Notes: generated by a model from the letters alone, not told the origin. A DNA stretch of 64,000 nucleotides from Rhodococcus sp. HNM0569 (GCF_012726205.1 NZ_JAASAE010000008.1:62001-126000), one strand, 5' to 3'; positions 25,746-35,038 are shown, counted from the stretch's first letter. Numbers and translations are program-made.

Positions 25746-25759
25746 TTACCGACGAGTAA
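25746..25759. promoter_or_regulatory. TTACC-GACG-AGTAA, candidate TetR operator at fadE5
   Basis: Half sites TTACC and AGTAA (complement TTACT) with a 4-base spacer, 58 bp before the fadE5 start. The same pattern occurs between fadA2 and fabG4 (32699) and upstream of the tetR gene (35771). Confidence 0.6.
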
Positions 25760-25817
25760 TAAACTTGGGCGGTACTCGTTGGACAGACCGCACCTCTCAC
25801 CGGGAGATCACTGAGAA

Positions 25818-27653
25818 ATGGGCCATTACAAGAGCAACGTCCGCGACCTCGAGTTCAACCTCTTCGAGGTCCTGGGACTGGAGCAGCTGCTGGGCGAAGG
25901 CGAGTGGAGTGACCTCGACGCCGACACCGTGCGCAACATGCTGAGCGAGGTCGCGCGACTGGCCGAGGGCCCTCTCGGTGAGTCGTTCGCCGACGCCGAC
26001 CGCAACCCGCCGGTCTTCGATCCCGAAACCCACACCGTCACGCTCCCCGAGTCGTTCAAGAAGTCGTTCCGCGCGATGTGGGACGCCGAGTGGTACCGCA
26101 TGGGCCTCACCGAGGAGATCGGCGGCGTCTCCGTGCCGCGCGCCCTCGTGTGGGCCATCGGCGAGATGATCCTCGGCGCACAGCCGGCCGCGCACATGTA
26201 CCAGGCGGGCCCGGCGTTCGCCGACGTCCTGTACAAGAACGGCACCGACGAGCAGAAGAAGTGGGCCGCGACTCTCGTCGAACGCGGCTGGGGCGCCACG
26301 ATGGTCCTCACCGAGCCCGACGCGGGCTCCGACGTCGGCGCGGGCCGCACCAAGGCCATCCAGCAGGACGACGGCTCGTGGCACATCGAGGGCGTCAAGC
26401 GCTTCATCACGTCGGCCGATTCGGACGACCTGTTCGAGAACATCTTCCACCTCGTGCTCGCGCGCCCCGAGGGCGCGAAGCAGGGCACCAAGGGCCTGTC
26501 GCTGTTCTTCGTCCCGAAGATCCACTTCGACTTCGAGACCGAGGAGTTCGGCGACCGTAACGGCGTGTTCGTCACCAACGTCGAGCACAAGATGGGCCTG
26601 AAGGTCTCGGCCACGTGTGAGGTCACCTTCGGCGGCCACGGCGTGCCCGCCAAGGGCTGGCTCGTCGGCGAGGTCCACGACGGTATCCGCCAGATGTTCG
26701 ACGTCATCGAGCACGCACGCATGATGGTGGGCACCAAGGCCATCGCGACGCTGTCCACCGGCTACCTCAATGCGCTCGACTACGCCAAGGAGCGCGTCCA
26801 GGGCGCCGACCTGACGCAGATGACCGACAAGACCGCGCCGCGCGTCACCATCACGCACCACCCGGACGTGCGCCGCGCGCTCATGATCCAGAAGGCGTAC
26901 GCGGAAGGCCTGCGTTCGGTGTACCTCTACACCGCCGCGCACCAGGACGCCGCGACCGCCAAGCTCGTGTCGGGCGCCGACGCCGAGATGGCGCACCGCG
27001 TCAACGATCTGCTGCTCCCCATCGTCAAGGGTGTCGGCTCCGAGCAGGCCTACGGCAAGCTCACCGAGTCCCTCCAGACGTTCGGTGGCTCGGGCTTCCT
27101 GCAGGACTACCCGATCGAGCAGTACATCCGCGACTCGAAGATCGACTCGCTGTACGAGGGCACCACCGCCATCCAGGCGCAGGACTTCTTCTTCCGCAAG
27201 ATCGCTCGCGATCGCGGTGTCGCGCTGGCGCACGTCGCAGGCGAGGTCAAGAAGTTCATCGACAGCGAGGCGGGCAACGGTCGTCTCAAGAGCGAGCGTG
27301 CCCTGCTGAACACGGCGCTCGAGGACGTCCAGGGCATGGCTGCGACGCTCACCCAGTACCTCATGGGTGCGCAGGAGCAGCCGTCCGAGCTGTACAAGGT
27401 CGGCCTCGGCTCGGTGCGCTTCCTGCTCTCGGTCGGCGACCTGCTCGTCGGCTGGCAGTTGCTGCGCGGCGCCGAGATCGCGATCGCGGCCCTCGACGCG
27501 GGCGCATCGGACAAGGACAAGCCGTTCTACGAGGGCAAGGTCGCCGTCGCGTCCTGGTTCGCGAAGAACGTCCTGCCCGAGCTCACCGCCACCAAGGGTG
27601 TGCTGGCGAACATCGACAACGACATCATGGAGCTCGACGAAGCGGCATTCTGA
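25818..27653 (+). CDS. fadE5: Acyl-CoA dehydrogenase FadE5
   Basis: FAD-dependent enzyme catalysing the first step of fatty acyl-CoA beta-oxidation. The 611 residues match the long mycobacterial FadE5 (Rv0244c) class. Visible: [12 protein letters not shown] (flavin and substrate loop), the second-domain motif [18 protein letters not shown], and Glu447 in [11 protein letters not shown], at the same number as the catalytic Glu of M. tuberculosis FadE5, followed by the additional C-terminal helical domain. It lies in the conserved neighbourhood with fadA2-fabG4-htdX. The upstream TTACC-N4-AGTAA site suggests shared control by the TetR protein encoded at 35136-35738. A strong terminator follows. 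Confidence 0.95.
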   Translation: MGHYKSNVRDLEFNLFEVLGLEQLLGEGEWSDLDADTVRNMLSEVARLAEGPLGESFADADRNPPVFDPETHTVTLPESFKKSFRAMWDAEWYRMGLTEEIGGVSVPRALVWAIGEMILGAQPAAHMYQAGPAFADVLYKNGTDEQKKWAATLVERGWGATMVLTEPDAGSDVGAGRTKAIQQDDGSWHIEGVKRFITSADSDDLFENIFHLVLARPEGAKQGTKGLSLFFVPKIHFDFETEEFGDRNGVFVTNVEHKMGLKVSATCEVTFGGHGVPAKGWLVGEVHDGIRQMFDVIEHARMMVGTKAIATLSTGYLNALDYAKERVQGADLTQMTDKTAPRVTITHHPDVRRALMIQKAYAEGLRSVYLYTAAHQDAATAKLVSGADAEMAHRVNDLLLPIVKGVGSEQAYGKLTESLQTFGGSGFLQDYPIEQYIRDSKIDSLYEGTTAIQAQDFFFRKIARDRGVALAHVAGEVKKFIDSEAGNGRLKSERALLNTALEDVQGMAATLTQYLMGAQEQPSELYKVGLGSVRFLLSVGDLLVGWQLLRGAEIAIAALDAGASDKDKPFYEGKVAVASWFAKNVLPELTATKGVLANIDNDIMELDEAAF

Positions 27654-27670
27654 TCGCCTGAGCACCACGC

Positions 27671-27708
27671 GGGAACGCCCCGGACCGTCACGGTCCGGGG
27701 CGTTTCCC
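27671..27708 (+). terminator. Intrinsic terminator after fadE5
   Basis: GGGAACGCCCCGGACCGT pairs with ACGGTCCGGGGCGTTTCCC (one bulged T) 18 bp after the fadE5 stop codon. Confidence 0.85.
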
Positions 27709-27788
27709 GTATCCGCACCCCTGCTGTGCAGACGCACGCGTGGCCGTCGACGATCAGGGGTGCGGCTGCACAGTGCGGGTGCGGATAC
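27709..27788. repeat. Multi-part palindrome, left flank of endonuclease-like gene
   Basis: Outer arms GTATCCGCACCC (27709) and GGGTGCGGATAC (27777), with inner pairs GCACCCCTG/CAGGGGTGC and CTGTGCAG/CTGCACAG. It overlaps the last codons of the minus-strand endonuclease-like gene. A comparable multi-part palindrome flanks the gene on its other side (28751-28829). Confidence 0.7.
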
Positions 27789-28743
27789 CCGCAAGAGCCG
27801 ATGCGAGGCGGGTGAGAAACGGCTCCGGCTCGTCGAGATCCGCCCACGTCCAGCGCACCACGCGATAGCCCAGATCGCGGATCGCGTCTTCCCGGACCTT
27901 CTCCGCGAACACGACGTCGCCCGGTACCTGGCCGGGACGCAGCAACCGGCCGTACTCGACGCGCCCGTCGAACTCGCCGACGACGCCCGCGCTCTCCCAC
28001 AGGAAGTCGACACGACCGACGAACGCGCCGTCAGGATCGCGGATCTCCCACTGCGTGCGAGGTGGCGGCAGCCCGCGGGACGCGAACAGCGCCCGACTAC
28101 GGGATTCGCCGACGCTCTCGCTCGCGGGATCGACGTGCACGGCGACGCGACGCGCGGCCGCGACGCCCCGTCTGCCCCTCGCCGCCGCCGGCACGGGATC
28201 GAACTCCGCTTGTGACAGACCGAAACGCGACGCAGCGGCGTCGGCCGTCACGAGCGCCTGCTCGAACGGCACAGTGCACGCGAGGTCGACTACCGTACGT
28301 GCGGGTGTCGTGACGCGGACGCCGCCGAAGGACATGACGTCGCCGTCCAGCGCCGTGCAGTGCACCACGAGCCCCCTCTTGACCCGCCCGCCACCCTTGC
28401 GGTGCCTGCTGACGTGCACCTTGCCGAGTGGCACGCCCCAGAGCGGCAGGCCGAACACCACGGCCGCGGACTGGTGGCTCACGACGGCCTCGCCGGACAT
28501 CGCGGGTAGCACTGCGTCGATCGCGGCGCGGTGTCTGCCGTCCACGTCGAGAGTCCGGTACACGGCCTCGTCGAGGTAGGCGCCGTGCCCGAGCCTGCGC
28601 CACCGTCCCCGCGTGTACTCGCGGCGGATCTCCGCGTCGGACAACCCACCTGCGAGCGCGCTCTCGCGCCTGATCGGATGCACGTGCAGATCATGCGTGG
28701 CGCCGACGCAGCGCACCACCCCCGTCGGGCGATCTGTGGACAA
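27754..28743 (-). CDS. DUF559-like endonuclease / AbiEi-type winged-helix protein
   Basis: Protein of up to 329 residues of a family very common and multicopy in actinobacteria. The N-terminal part (about 25-110) resembles the AbiEi-type antitoxin winged helix with LSDAEIRREYTRGRWRRLGHGAYLD. The C-terminal part resembles DUF559/Vsr-like PD-(D/E)XK nucleases: GRVDFLWESAGVVGEFDGRVEYGR supplies candidate acidic residues, followed by VREDAIRDLGYRVVRWTW. Enzymatic activity is unproven. The TTG at 28743 is the farthest start; GTG codons at 28719 or 28683 are possible and would trim 8 or 20 residues. The gene is bracketed by palindromes and interrupts the fadE5-fadA2 synteny, which suggests mobility. 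Confidence 0.75.
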   Translation of the reverse strand: MSTDRPTGVVRCVGATHDLHVHPIRRESALAGGLSDAEIRREYTRGRWRRLGHGAYLDEAVYRTLDVDGRHRAAIDAVLPAMSGEAVVSHQSAAVVFGLPLWGVPLGKVHVSRHRKGGGRVKRGLVVHCTALDGDVMSFGGVRVTTPARTVVDLACTVPFEQALVTADAAASRFGLSQAEFDPVPAAARGRRGVAAARRVAVHVDPASESVGESRSRALFASRGLPPPRTQWEIRDPDGAFVGRVDFLWESAGVVGEFDGRVEYGRLLRPGQVPGDVVFAEKVREDAIRDLGYRVVRWTWADLDEPEPFLTRLASALAGIRTRTVQPHP

Positions 28744-28750
28744 CCTCCGC

Positions 28751-28829
28751 CAGACGCACCCCGGCTATGCACACGCACCCCGACTCGCCGGGCGAATCGG
28801 GGTGCGTGTGGCAAGAACGGGTGCGTCTG
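28751..28829. repeat. Nested palindrome, right flank of endonuclease-like gene
   Basis: Outer arms CAGACGCACCC (28751-28761) and GGGTGCGTCTG (28819-28829); inner arms CACACGCACCCCGA (28770-28783) and its exact complement (28797-28810). It could terminate VanW transcription, whose stop is at 28860, and shares the CAGACGCAC word with the left-flank repeat. Confidence 0.75.
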
Positions 28830-28859
28830 TGGGCGACACCCGGCTATGACGCGGCGCGG

Positions 28860-30977
28860 CTACTCACCGTCGTCGCGGCTCGAGCGGCGTGTCGTGGTGG
28901 GTCGTGCCGACGACGACGTCGGTGCCGCGGACGTCGTTTCCGACGCGGATTCGGCTGCCGCGGCGGGCTTGTCGGGCTCCTCGCACACGACCGTCGGCTG
29001 CTGGTCGTAGCGGACGGTGCGAGTGTCGCGTGAGATCTCGCGGCCCGTCGCATGATCCGAGACAACGCGGGTGTCGCTCGTCGTGAAACCCTGCGCGCCC
29101 GACGATGCCGCGCAGTCGGGACCCGCGGGCAGACGGATCGTCTTGGGCTCGGTGAACTTCGAGCGTTCGCCGGTGATCGACTGCACGTCGACGGTCTTGG
29201 TGCCCCAGAACCGGATCGTCAGTTCCGAGCTGCCACCGATCGCCTGCACGAGAACGCCGGTGTCGGAGGGATTGCGGAACTTCAGATCGATCGCGCCCTC
29301 GAAGACCGTGGCCTCGCGCGCCTCGGGGTAGCGCGAGATGTAGTACGAGTGCTCGGTGTGGTCGACGTCCTCCATGCCCGAGAAGTACGCGGCGTTGTAG
29401 AGGGTGGTCGCAACCTGGCTGACGCCACCGCCGACCGCGGTGTCCGGTCTGCCGTTGTTGATGATGCCTGCGTCGACGTAGCCCTCGGCGGTGCCGCGCG
29501 GACCCGTGTAACCGTTGAGCGAGAACGTTTCTCCCGGCTTGATCAACGCACCGTCGATCTCGCTCGCCGCGAGCCGGATGTTGACACCCGACTCCGCCGC
29601 GAAGCCACCCGTCGTGAACTCGCCGATCACCTCGCGCACGCCGAGCTTGTTCGCGGCATCCGTGGTGAGGGCGGCGGGCTTCGGTTCGTACACGACGTCG
29701 AGACGATGCGTGTCGACGACGGCCTGCGGCAGCTGCTCGAGAGTCCTGGGCCACGCGACGAGGTTGCCGTCGATCGACGGCACCACGGTGGGCGCCCCGC
29801 CCGACAGTTCGATCTTCGCGTCACGCGGCTCGACCTCGCTCGGTTTCAGCTGCGGCGCGAGGATCCCGGTGGCCGCCTCCGCGTCGAACGCCGGCGCGAG
29901 CCCACCGTCGCCGTCCGGCGCGAACGAGAGCACCGCGCCGATCTGCTCGCGTGGGATGCGGGCTTCGAGGCCGTCGCGGCCGTGTGCGACGAGGTCGGCC
30001 GACGTGGCCGGGATCGCGACGTCGTGCAGCGCGCGGTCGACGGCGTCCTGGGACACGGTGACGTCGACCGACTCGACGGGCAGCTCGACGGCGCGGCCGA
30101 AGGCCCACTCGTCGGCGAAGGCGTCGGCGGCCGCTGCGGCGTCGATGCTCTGGCCCGGGGCCGGCGACACCGGGACGGGGTTCGCACCTTCGAACACGAT
30201 GGTGCCTTCGCGCGGCGCGCGGTCGGCCGTCCCGCGGAGCGTGTCGATCGACGCGGCGAGCGCGATGTCGTCGCGCGACGACACGACGCCCTGCTCGGTG
30301 GTGGTGAAGAACGACGCAAGACGGGTGAACGGGTTGAGCGGCTGCGAGGACACATGGTCGATCGTGGCGTCCCAGTCGACCGCGAGGCCCGCGGCCGACG
30401 GCACGATCTCGCCGTCGACGTCGCCCGCGTGCACCGCGACCGGCTGGTCGGCGCGCGGGTCGATCGCGGCACGCAGCGTGGCCTCGGCGGCCTCGCGCGA
30501 CTGCCCGCCGACGTCGACCCCGGCAACCGTGGCACCGCGGGGAAGCTTGCCGGACGACGCGATGACGTCGACCGCGTAGCCGATGCCGAGCAGCGCCACG
30601 ACACCACCCGCGACGGCCGCGACCTTGGCCCACGGCGCGGCGCCGAGCCGGCCCGGTGCCGTGTCCGGCGTCTGCGGCTCGGCAGGCGCGGCGTACTGCT
30701 GGGTCGCGTCGGCGCCCGGCACGCCTGCACTCGGCGCGCCCGCGGTCGGCGCTTCGGAGTAAGCGAGTGGAGCGTCGCTCGGCACCACCGGAATGACGCG
30801 GGTATCGTCCTCGCTGCCGTCCCCGGTGGACTGTCGGTGCTGCTCGGTGCGGTGGACCGGCTCGGTCTGCGCCTCGGCGGCCTCGTGCGGCGTCTGCGCC
30901 TCGGTGTCGTCGCGCGGCGCGTCGGACGCGCGCGGCGTGTTGTCGGGCGTGCGGCTCTCGCCGTCGTCCTCAGTCAA
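28860..30977 (-). CDS. VanW family cell-wall-associated protein
   Basis: Single-pass membrane protein of 705 residues. A long acidic, disordered cytoplasmic N-terminus (1-115) precedes one membrane helix (about 118-140: VAAVAGGVVALLGIGYAVDVIA). Outside lie two repeated domains resembling the putative peptidoglycan-binding PF12229 type (about 145-450), then a VanW domain (about 470-620) with TGGFAAESGVNIRLAA, GETFSLNGYTGPR and GGGVSQVATTLYNAAYFSGM, and a Ser/Thr/Ala-rich tail. The biochemical role of VanW is unknown; an envelope function is likely. The TTG start at 30977 has GAGAGG at 8-base spacing and overlaps the end of a possible Cys-rich leader frame, suggesting coupled translation. Confidence 0.87.
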   Translation of the reverse strand: MTEDDGESRTPDNTPRASDAPRDDTEAQTPHEAAEAQTEPVHRTEQHRQSTGDGSEDDTRVIPVVPSDAPLAYSEAPTAGAPSAGVPGADATQQYAAPAEPQTPDTAPGRLGAAPWAKVAAVAGGVVALLGIGYAVDVIASSGKLPRGATVAGVDVGGQSREAAEATLRAAIDPRADQPVAVHAGDVDGEIVPSAAGLAVDWDATIDHVSSQPLNPFTRLASFFTTTEQGVVSSRDDIALAASIDTLRGTADRAPREGTIVFEGANPVPVSPAPGQSIDAAAAADAFADEWAFGRAVELPVESVDVTVSQDAVDRALHDVAIPATSADLVAHGRDGLEARIPREQIGAVLSFAPDGDGGLAPAFDAEAATGILAPQLKPSEVEPRDAKIELSGGAPTVVPSIDGNLVAWPRTLEQLPQAVVDTHRLDVVYEPKPAALTTDAANKLGVREVIGEFTTGGFAAESGVNIRLAASEIDGALIKPGETFSLNGYTGPRGTAEGYVDAGIINNGRPDTAVGGGVSQVATTLYNAAYFSGMEDVDHTEHSYYISRYPEAREATVFEGAIDLKFRNPSDTGVLVQAIGGSSELTIRFWGTKTVDVQSITGERSKFTEPKTIRLPAGPDCAASSGAQGFTTSDTRVVSDHATGREISRDTRTVRYDQQPTVVCEEPDKPAAAAESASETTSAAPTSSSARPTTTRRSSRDDGE

Positions 30978-31173
30978 AATCTGGACCTCTCAGCGGATCG
31001 TCGGTTGGCGACGCGACACGCGGTCGCGCGCAGCGTGCAGCCGAGACGGCACGCCTCACGGAACCCACCCCGCCTGCAACCATACCGGTCGACACGAAAG
31101 AGCCCCGTGCTGCTGCCAGGTCGGGGGTCAGGCAGCAACACGGGGCTATGAGGTGTATCGGAGCGACGCGCAA
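30970..31173 (-). CDS. Possible cysteine-rich leader ORF upstream of VanW gene
   Basis: A 67-codon frame beginning TTG at 31173 (with TGAGGGTG upstream) and reading MRVAPIHLIAPCCCLTPDL near its start. Three consecutive Cys codons (31132-31140) sit in the 5' arm of a strong hairpin at 31101-31147, and the stop codon overlaps the VanW start by 8 bases. Polycysteine leader ORFs that act as cysteine-sensing attenuators are established in mycobacteria. I recall similar CCC-containing leader families but could not check. It may be a chance frame; expression is unproven. Confidence 0.4.
   Translation of the reverse strand: MRVAPIHLIAPCCCLTPDLAAARGSFVSTGMVAGGVGSVRRAVSAARCARPRVASPTDDPLRGPDFD
31101..31147 (-). 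promoter_or_regulatory. Attenuator-like hairpin over triple-Cys codons
   Basis: Arms AGCCCCGTGCTGCTGCC and GGCAGCAACACGGGGCT pair over 17 bp with one mismatch and a 13-base G-rich loop. On the minus strand it lies 124 bp before the VanW start and includes the Cys codons of the possible leader ORF. It could instead be a simple terminator. Confidence 0.6.
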
Positions 31174-31200
31174 GGCGTTACACCCTCACGGAAAAAAGCG

Positions 31201-31286
31201 GGGGACCCGGCCACCCCTCGTTGCCGGGTCCCCGAAGAACCGCAGTTCGGACGCGGTTTCCGTCCTGAAACGGAAACCGCGTCCGA
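31201..31286 (-). terminator. Tandem terminators after fadA2
   Basis: First hairpin, next to the fadA2 stop: TCGGACGCGGTTTCCGT at 31247-31263 pairs exactly with 31270-31286. Second hairpin: GGGGACCCGG at 31201 pairs with CCGGGTCCCC at 31224. A run of six Ts follows on the minus strand. The remaining 30978-31200 gap holds only the leader region. Confidence 0.85.
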
Positions 31287-31295
31287 TGCGGGAGG

Positions 31296-32648
31296 TCAGC
31301 GCTCGATGATCGCGGTGACGCCGATGCCGCCTGCCGCGCAGATCGACACGAGGCCGCGTCCCGAGCCCTTTTCGGCGAGCGTTTTCGCGAGCGACGCCAC
31401 AATGCGGCCGCCGGTCGCGGCGAACGGGTGCCCCGCCGCGAGCGACGAACCGTGCACGTTGAGCTTGCTGCGGTCGATCGAGCCGAGCGCGCCGTCGAGA
31501 CCGAGGCGCTCCTTGCAGTACGCGTCGTCCTCGAACGCCTGCAGCGTCGCGAGCACGACGGACGCGAACGCCTCGTGGATCTCGTAGTAGTCGAAGTCCT
31601 GCAGCGTGAGGCCGTTGCGCTGCAGCAGGCGCGGGATGGCGTAGGTGGGGGCCATGAGCAGGCCGTCCTTGCCGTGCACGTAGTCGACGGCTGCGGTCTC
31701 CGAATCGACGAGATGCGCGAGCACCGGGAGGCTGCGCTCGGCGGCCCACTCGTCGGTCGACAGCAGGACCGCCGACGCACCGTCGGTGAGGGGCGTGGAG
31801 TTGCCCGCCGTCATCGTCGCGTCGCCGAGCTTGGTGCCGAAAACCGGCTTGAGCTTGGCCAGCTTCTCGGCCGTCGAGTCGGCGCGCAGGTTGTCGTCGC
31901 GGGTGAGCCCGAGGAACGGCGTGACCAGGTCGTCGAAGAAGCCGCTGTCGTACGCCTTCGCCATGTTCTGGTGGCTCGCGGCGGCCAGTTCGTCCTGCGC
32001 CTGGCGCGAGACGCCGAACTCCTTCGCCGTGATCGCGGCGTGCTCGCCCATCGACAGGCCCGTGCGCGGCTCGCCGTTGCGCGGGATCTCGATGCCGAGC
32101 ATCGACGGACGCACATTGCCGAGCAGCTTGACGCGCTCGCCCGTCGACTTCGCGCGGTTGAGCGACAGCAGGAATTCGCGCAGGTCGTTGCCGACACCGA
32201 TCGGCGCGTCCGACGTCGTGTCGACGCCGCCGCCGACGCCCGAGTCGATGCGGCCCGACGCGATCGCGTCACCCACCGCGATGATCGACTGCAGACCAGT
32301 GCCACACGCCTGCTGCATGTCGAATGCAGGGGTGTAGGGGCTGAGCGCACTGCCGAGGACGCATTCGCGGATCAGGTTGAAGTCGCGGCTGTGCTTGAGC
32401 ACCGCGCCGCCGCCGACCATGCCGAGCCGCTCGCCCTGCAGGTTGAACCGGCTCACCAGGCCGTCGAGCGTGGCGGTGAACATGTCCTGGTTGGACGCGT
32501 GCGCGTACTTGCGGTCGGACCGAGCGAAGGGGATGCGGTTGCCACCGACGATGGCGACGGGACGCAGCTGCCTGCCGGCTTTGCCCGTGGCCGCGGAGGC
32601 CGTGTTCTTCGTGGTCGCGCGAGCTTTGCTGGTCACTGGTGTCTCCAT
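31296..32648 (-). CDS. fadA2: Acetyl-CoA acetyltransferase FadA2/FadI-like thiolase
   Basis: Thiolase of 450 residues that cleaves 3-ketoacyl-CoA at the end of beta-oxidation, or runs in reverse. Active-site elements: nucleophile Cys115 in [13 protein letters not shown]-like IHEAFASV, His in [15 protein letters not shown] and the second Cys in [10 protein letters not shown]. The sequence follows M. tuberculosis FadA2 (Rv0243) closely, for instance [11 protein letters not shown] and [14 protein letters not shown]. The ATG at 32648 is preferred because the start 11 codons upstream (32681) lies nearly in the operator region. Divergent from fabG4-htdX across a 126-bp gap with a palindromic operator. 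Confidence 0.93.
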   Translation of the reverse strand: METPVTSKARATTKNTASAATGKAGRQLRPVAIVGGNRIPFARSDRKYAHASNQDMFTATLDGLVSRFNLQGERLGMVGGGAVLKHSRDFNLIRECVLGSALSPYTPAFDMQQACGTGLQSIIAVGDAIASGRIDSGVGGGVDTTSDAPIGVGNDLREFLLSLNRAKSTGERVKLLGNVRPSMLGIEIPRNGEPRTGLSMGEHAAITAKEFGVSRQAQDELAAASHQNMAKAYDSGFFDDLVTPFLGLTRDDNLRADSTAEKLAKLKPVFGTKLGDATMTAGNSTPLTDGASAVLLSTDEWAAERSLPVLAHLVDSETAAVDYVHGKDGLLMAPTYAIPRLLQRNGLTLQDFDYYEIHEAFASVVLATLQAFEDDAYCKERLGLDGALGSIDRSKLNVHGSSLAAGHPFAATGGRIVASLAKTLAEKGSGRGLVSICAAGGIGVTAIIER

Positions 32649-32698
32649 CGGTTTCCGAAACTGAGGCGGGTGGTGTGGCACGTGGTCCGCTACTATTC

Positions 32699-32712
32699 TT
32701 ACTCAGCAGTAA
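32699..32712. promoter_or_regulatory. TTACT-CAGC-AGTAA, candidate TetR operator between fadA2 and fabG4
   Basis: Perfect inverted repeat (CTTACT/AGTAAG including one flanking base each side, 4-base spacer) in the divergent promoter region. It matches the sites at fadE5 (25746) and upstream of tetR (35771). Confidence 0.7.
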
Positions 32713-32774
32713 GTTACTTGTCGACACCACTCCGCTCGACACCACACGCAGTCTCGAAACGTAAAGGTGGGAAC

Positions 32775-34118
32775 GTGGCAGCGAAACAAGCGCCCGACCT
32801 GTACTCGCAATTCCTCTCCTCCGGCCCCGGCGGCTTCCTCGCCGACAAGGCGGGCCTGCCCAAGCCCGAGCCGCTGCGCCGCTACCGGGCAGGCGAGCCG
32901 GCACTGCCCGGCCCGCTGCTGATCGGCGGCAGCGGACGGCTCGTCGAGCCGCTGCGCGAGATGCTGTCCGACTACCCGGCTGCGCAGCCGCACGACACCA
33001 AGCTCGGCGGGCTCCTGTTCGACGCGACCGGCATCGAGACGATCGACGACCTCGTGCAGCTGTTCGAGTTCTTCCAGCCGCACATGCGCAGCCTCGCACC
33101 GTGCGCGCGTCTCGTCGTCGTCGGCACCACGCCCGACCAGGCAGGCAGCGTCGACGCACACATCGCGCAGCGCGCACTCGAAGGCTTCACCCGCAGCGTC
33201 GGCAAGGAACTGCGCCGCGGTGCGACTGTCCAGCTCGTCTACCAGTCGCCCGCCGCCACCCCCGGCGCGTCGGGCCTCGAGTCGACGCTCCGGTTCGTGC
33301 TGTCCGCCAAGTCCGCCTTCGTCGACGGCCAGGTGATCCACGCCGACGACAAGGACTCGGTCGCCCCCGCGAGCTGGGACAAGCCGCTCGACGGCAAGAT
33401 CGCCGTCGTGACCGGTGCGGCGCGCGGCATCGGAGCGACCATCGCCGAGGTGCTCTCGCGCGACGGCGCACACGTCATCTGCGCCGACATCCCCGCCGCG
33501 GGAGAAGCGCTGTCGCAGACCGCGAACAAGGTGGGCGGCACGGCGCTCGCACTCGACGTCACCGCGCCCGACGCGGCCGACAAGCTGGCCGAGCACGCCA
33601 CGGAACGCCACGGCGGCATCGACATCATCGTGCACAATGCGGGCATCACGCGCGACAAGCTGCTCGCCAACATGGACGAGGGCCGTTGGAACTCGGTCAT
33701 CGGCGTCAACCTCGCTGCACCGCACCGCATCACCAACGCGCTCGTCGAGAAGGGCGTGCTGCGCGAGAACGGCCGAGTGATCGACGTGTCGTCGATCGCA
33801 GGCATCGCGGGCAACCGCGGCCAGACCAACTACGGCGCGTCCAAGGCAGGCGTCATCGGTCTCGTGCAGGCCGAGGCTCCGGTGCTCGCCGACAAGAAGA
33901 TCACCATCAACGCCGTCGCTCCCGGCTTCATCGAAACCGCGATGACCGCGGCCATCCCGTTCGCGACGCGCGAGGCCGGACGCCGCATGAGCTCGCTGTT
34001 GCAGGGCGGCCAGACCGTCGACGTCGCCGAGACCGTCGCGTACTTCGCCAGCCCCGCATCGAATGCCGTCACCGGCCAGATCGTCCGCGTGTGCGGACAG
34101 GGCTTCCTGGGCGCGTGA
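32775..34118 (+). CDS. fabG4: 3-oxoacyl reductase FabG4
   Basis: NADH-preferring high-molecular-weight 3-ketoacyl reductase of 447 residues, close in size to M. tuberculosis FabG4 (454). N-terminal flavodoxin-like domain (1-200) with LLIGGSGRL, then the ketoreductase domain with [14 protein letters not shown] near 217, [35 protein letters not shown] (Ser-Tyr-Lys triad) and a C-terminal substrate loop. The true start is the GTG at 32775 (AAAGGTGG upstream), although the frame is open far upstream, antisense to fadA2. The stop overlaps the htdX ATG by one base (TGATG), so the two are coupled, as Rv0242c and Rv0241c are. Confidence 0.94.
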   Translation: MAAKQAPDLYSQFLSSGPGGFLADKAGLPKPEPLRRYRAGEPALPGPLLIGGSGRLVEPLREMLSDYPAAQPHDTKLGGLLFDATGIETIDDLVQLFEFFQPHMRSLAPCARLVVVGTTPDQAGSVDAHIAQRALEGFTRSVGKELRRGATVQLVYQSPAATPGASGLESTLRFVLSAKSAFVDGQVIHADDKDSVAPASWDKPLDGKIAVVTGAARGIGATIAEVLSRDGAHVICADIPAAGEALSQTANKVGGTALALDVTAPDAADKLAEHATERHGGIDIIVHNAGITRDKLLANMDEGRWNSVIGVNLAAPHRITNALVEKGVLRENGRVIDVSSIAGIAGNRGQTNYGASKAGVIGLVQAEAPVLADKKITINAVAPGFIETAMTAAIPFATREAGRRMSSLLQGGQTVDVAETVAYFASPASNAVTGQIVRVCGQGFLGA

Positions 34119-34981
34119 TGGCACGCGACACGGTCCACCTCGACCGGCTCCCCAGCACGCTCGACATCTACGCGCGCGCGGTGCGCAGCGCGCTGCCCGT
34201 CGTCGGCGCCCACGGCACCACGGCCCCGTCCACCACGATCGCGGTGGACGGGCTGCGCGTCGACCCCGACAACCTCGCCGGCTACACCAAGGTGACCGGG
34301 CTACGGCTGTCGGACTCGCTGCCGATCACCTATCCGTTCACGCTCGTGTTCCCCGTGGTCATGAAACTCATGGTGTCCGAAGGCTTCCCGTTCCCCGCGA
34401 TCGGTTCGGTGCACGCGGAGAACGTGATCGAGCAGCTGCGCCCCATCTCGTCGAGTGAGCCGCTGGATGTGCGGGTGCACGCCGAGAACCTGCGTGAGCA
34501 CCGCAAGGGCATGCTCATCGACGTCGTGAGCGAGGTGAGCGTCGGCCGCGAGCTCGTGTGGCGACAGACGTCGAGTTTCCTTCGGCAGCAACGCACGTCA
34601 CTGTCCGACGCGCCGCGCCCCGAGCCCAAGGCCGACGAGCTGCCGCCGCCTCCGCTGCGCACCCTGCGAGTGGACCAGACGACGATCGGCCGCTACGCCG
34701 CGGTGTCGGGCGACCGCAACCCGATCCACGTGTCTTCCCTGGGCGCCAAGGCATTCGGATTCCCGAAGACCATCGCACACGGCATGTGGACCGCCGCCGC
34801 GGTGCTGTCGACCGTCGAGGGCCGCGTGCCCGATGCCGTGACCTACAGCGTGCGGTTCGGCAAGCCGATCGTCCTGCCTGCGACCCTCAACCTGTACGCC
34901 GATCAGACGTCGGACGGGTGGAATCTGGCTGTGCGGCACCCGAAGAAGGGCTATCCGCACCTCACGGCGACGCTGCGCTGA
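34118..34981 (+). CDS. htdX: (R)-specific 3-hydroxyacyl dehydratase HtdX
   Basis: MaoC-like hydratase/dehydratase of 287 residues acting on 3-hydroxyacyl thioesters, partner of FabG4. It has two hot-dog domains; the second carries the hydratase-2 motif YAAVSGDRNPIHVSSLGAKA (catalytic Asp and His) followed by TIAHGMW. Length and order fit M. tuberculosis HtdX (Rv0241c, 280). It begins within the fabG4 stop codon. Together with FadE5, FadA2 and FabG4 this gives a nearly complete set for oxidation or elongation of acyl-CoA. A 16-bp palindrome 19 bp after the stop probably terminates the transcript. Confidence 0.92.
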   Translation: MARDTVHLDRLPSTLDIYARAVRSALPVVGAHGTTAPSTTIAVDGLRVDPDNLAGYTKVTGLRLSDSLPITYPFTLVFPVVMKLMVSEGFPFPAIGSVHAENVIEQLRPISSSEPLDVRVHAENLREHRKGMLIDVVSEVSVGRELVWRQTSSFLRQQRTSLSDAPRPEPKADELPPPPLRTLRVDQTTIGRYAAVSGDRNPIHVSSLGAKAFGFPKTIAHGMWTAAAVLSTVEGRVPDAVTYSVRFGKPIVLPATLNLYADQTSDGWNLAVRHPKKGYPHLTATLR

Positions 34982-34999
34982 CCCAGCCGGCCGGGCACG

Positions 35000-35038
35000 A
35001 TGTCACACCGTGTGCGCTCGATGCACACGGTGTGACAT
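35000..35038. repeat. 16-7-16 palindrome family, copy 2 (perfect; probable terminator)
   Basis: ATGTCACACCGTGTGC and GCACACGGTGTGACAT flank a 7-base loop, followed by TGCGGC. It has the same arm and loop lengths as copy 1 at 10494-10532. It lies 19 bp after the htdX stop and before the tetR 3' end, and so can end both transcripts. Confidence 0.8.

Larger units (their letters stand above)
25430..25817. other. Intergenic region upstream of fadE5
   Basis: About 390 bp with no gene I can support; a 109-codon open frame exists on the plus strand but has shuffled Arg-rich composition and no family likeness. It contains a nested hairpin at 25531-25565, a TTACC-N4-AGTAA repeat at 25746-25759 and the fadE5 leader. 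Confidence 0.55.

Noticed and set aside
25430-25759. Possible 109-residue protein before fadE5
   Set aside because: Arg-rich shuffled composition, no ribosome site, and it overlaps hairpins and the operator.
31101-31147. Small SRP RNA (4.5S) or 6C-type RNA
   Set aside because: The hairpin looked RNA-like, but it lacks the SRP GGAAGG core, and it has one hairpin with a short C tract rather than the two C6 loops of 6C RNA.
31428-32774. Upstream continuation of the fabG4 frame for about 450 codons
   Set aside because: This part is antisense to fadA2; GTG at 32775 with AAAGGTGG and homology to FabG4 fixes the start.
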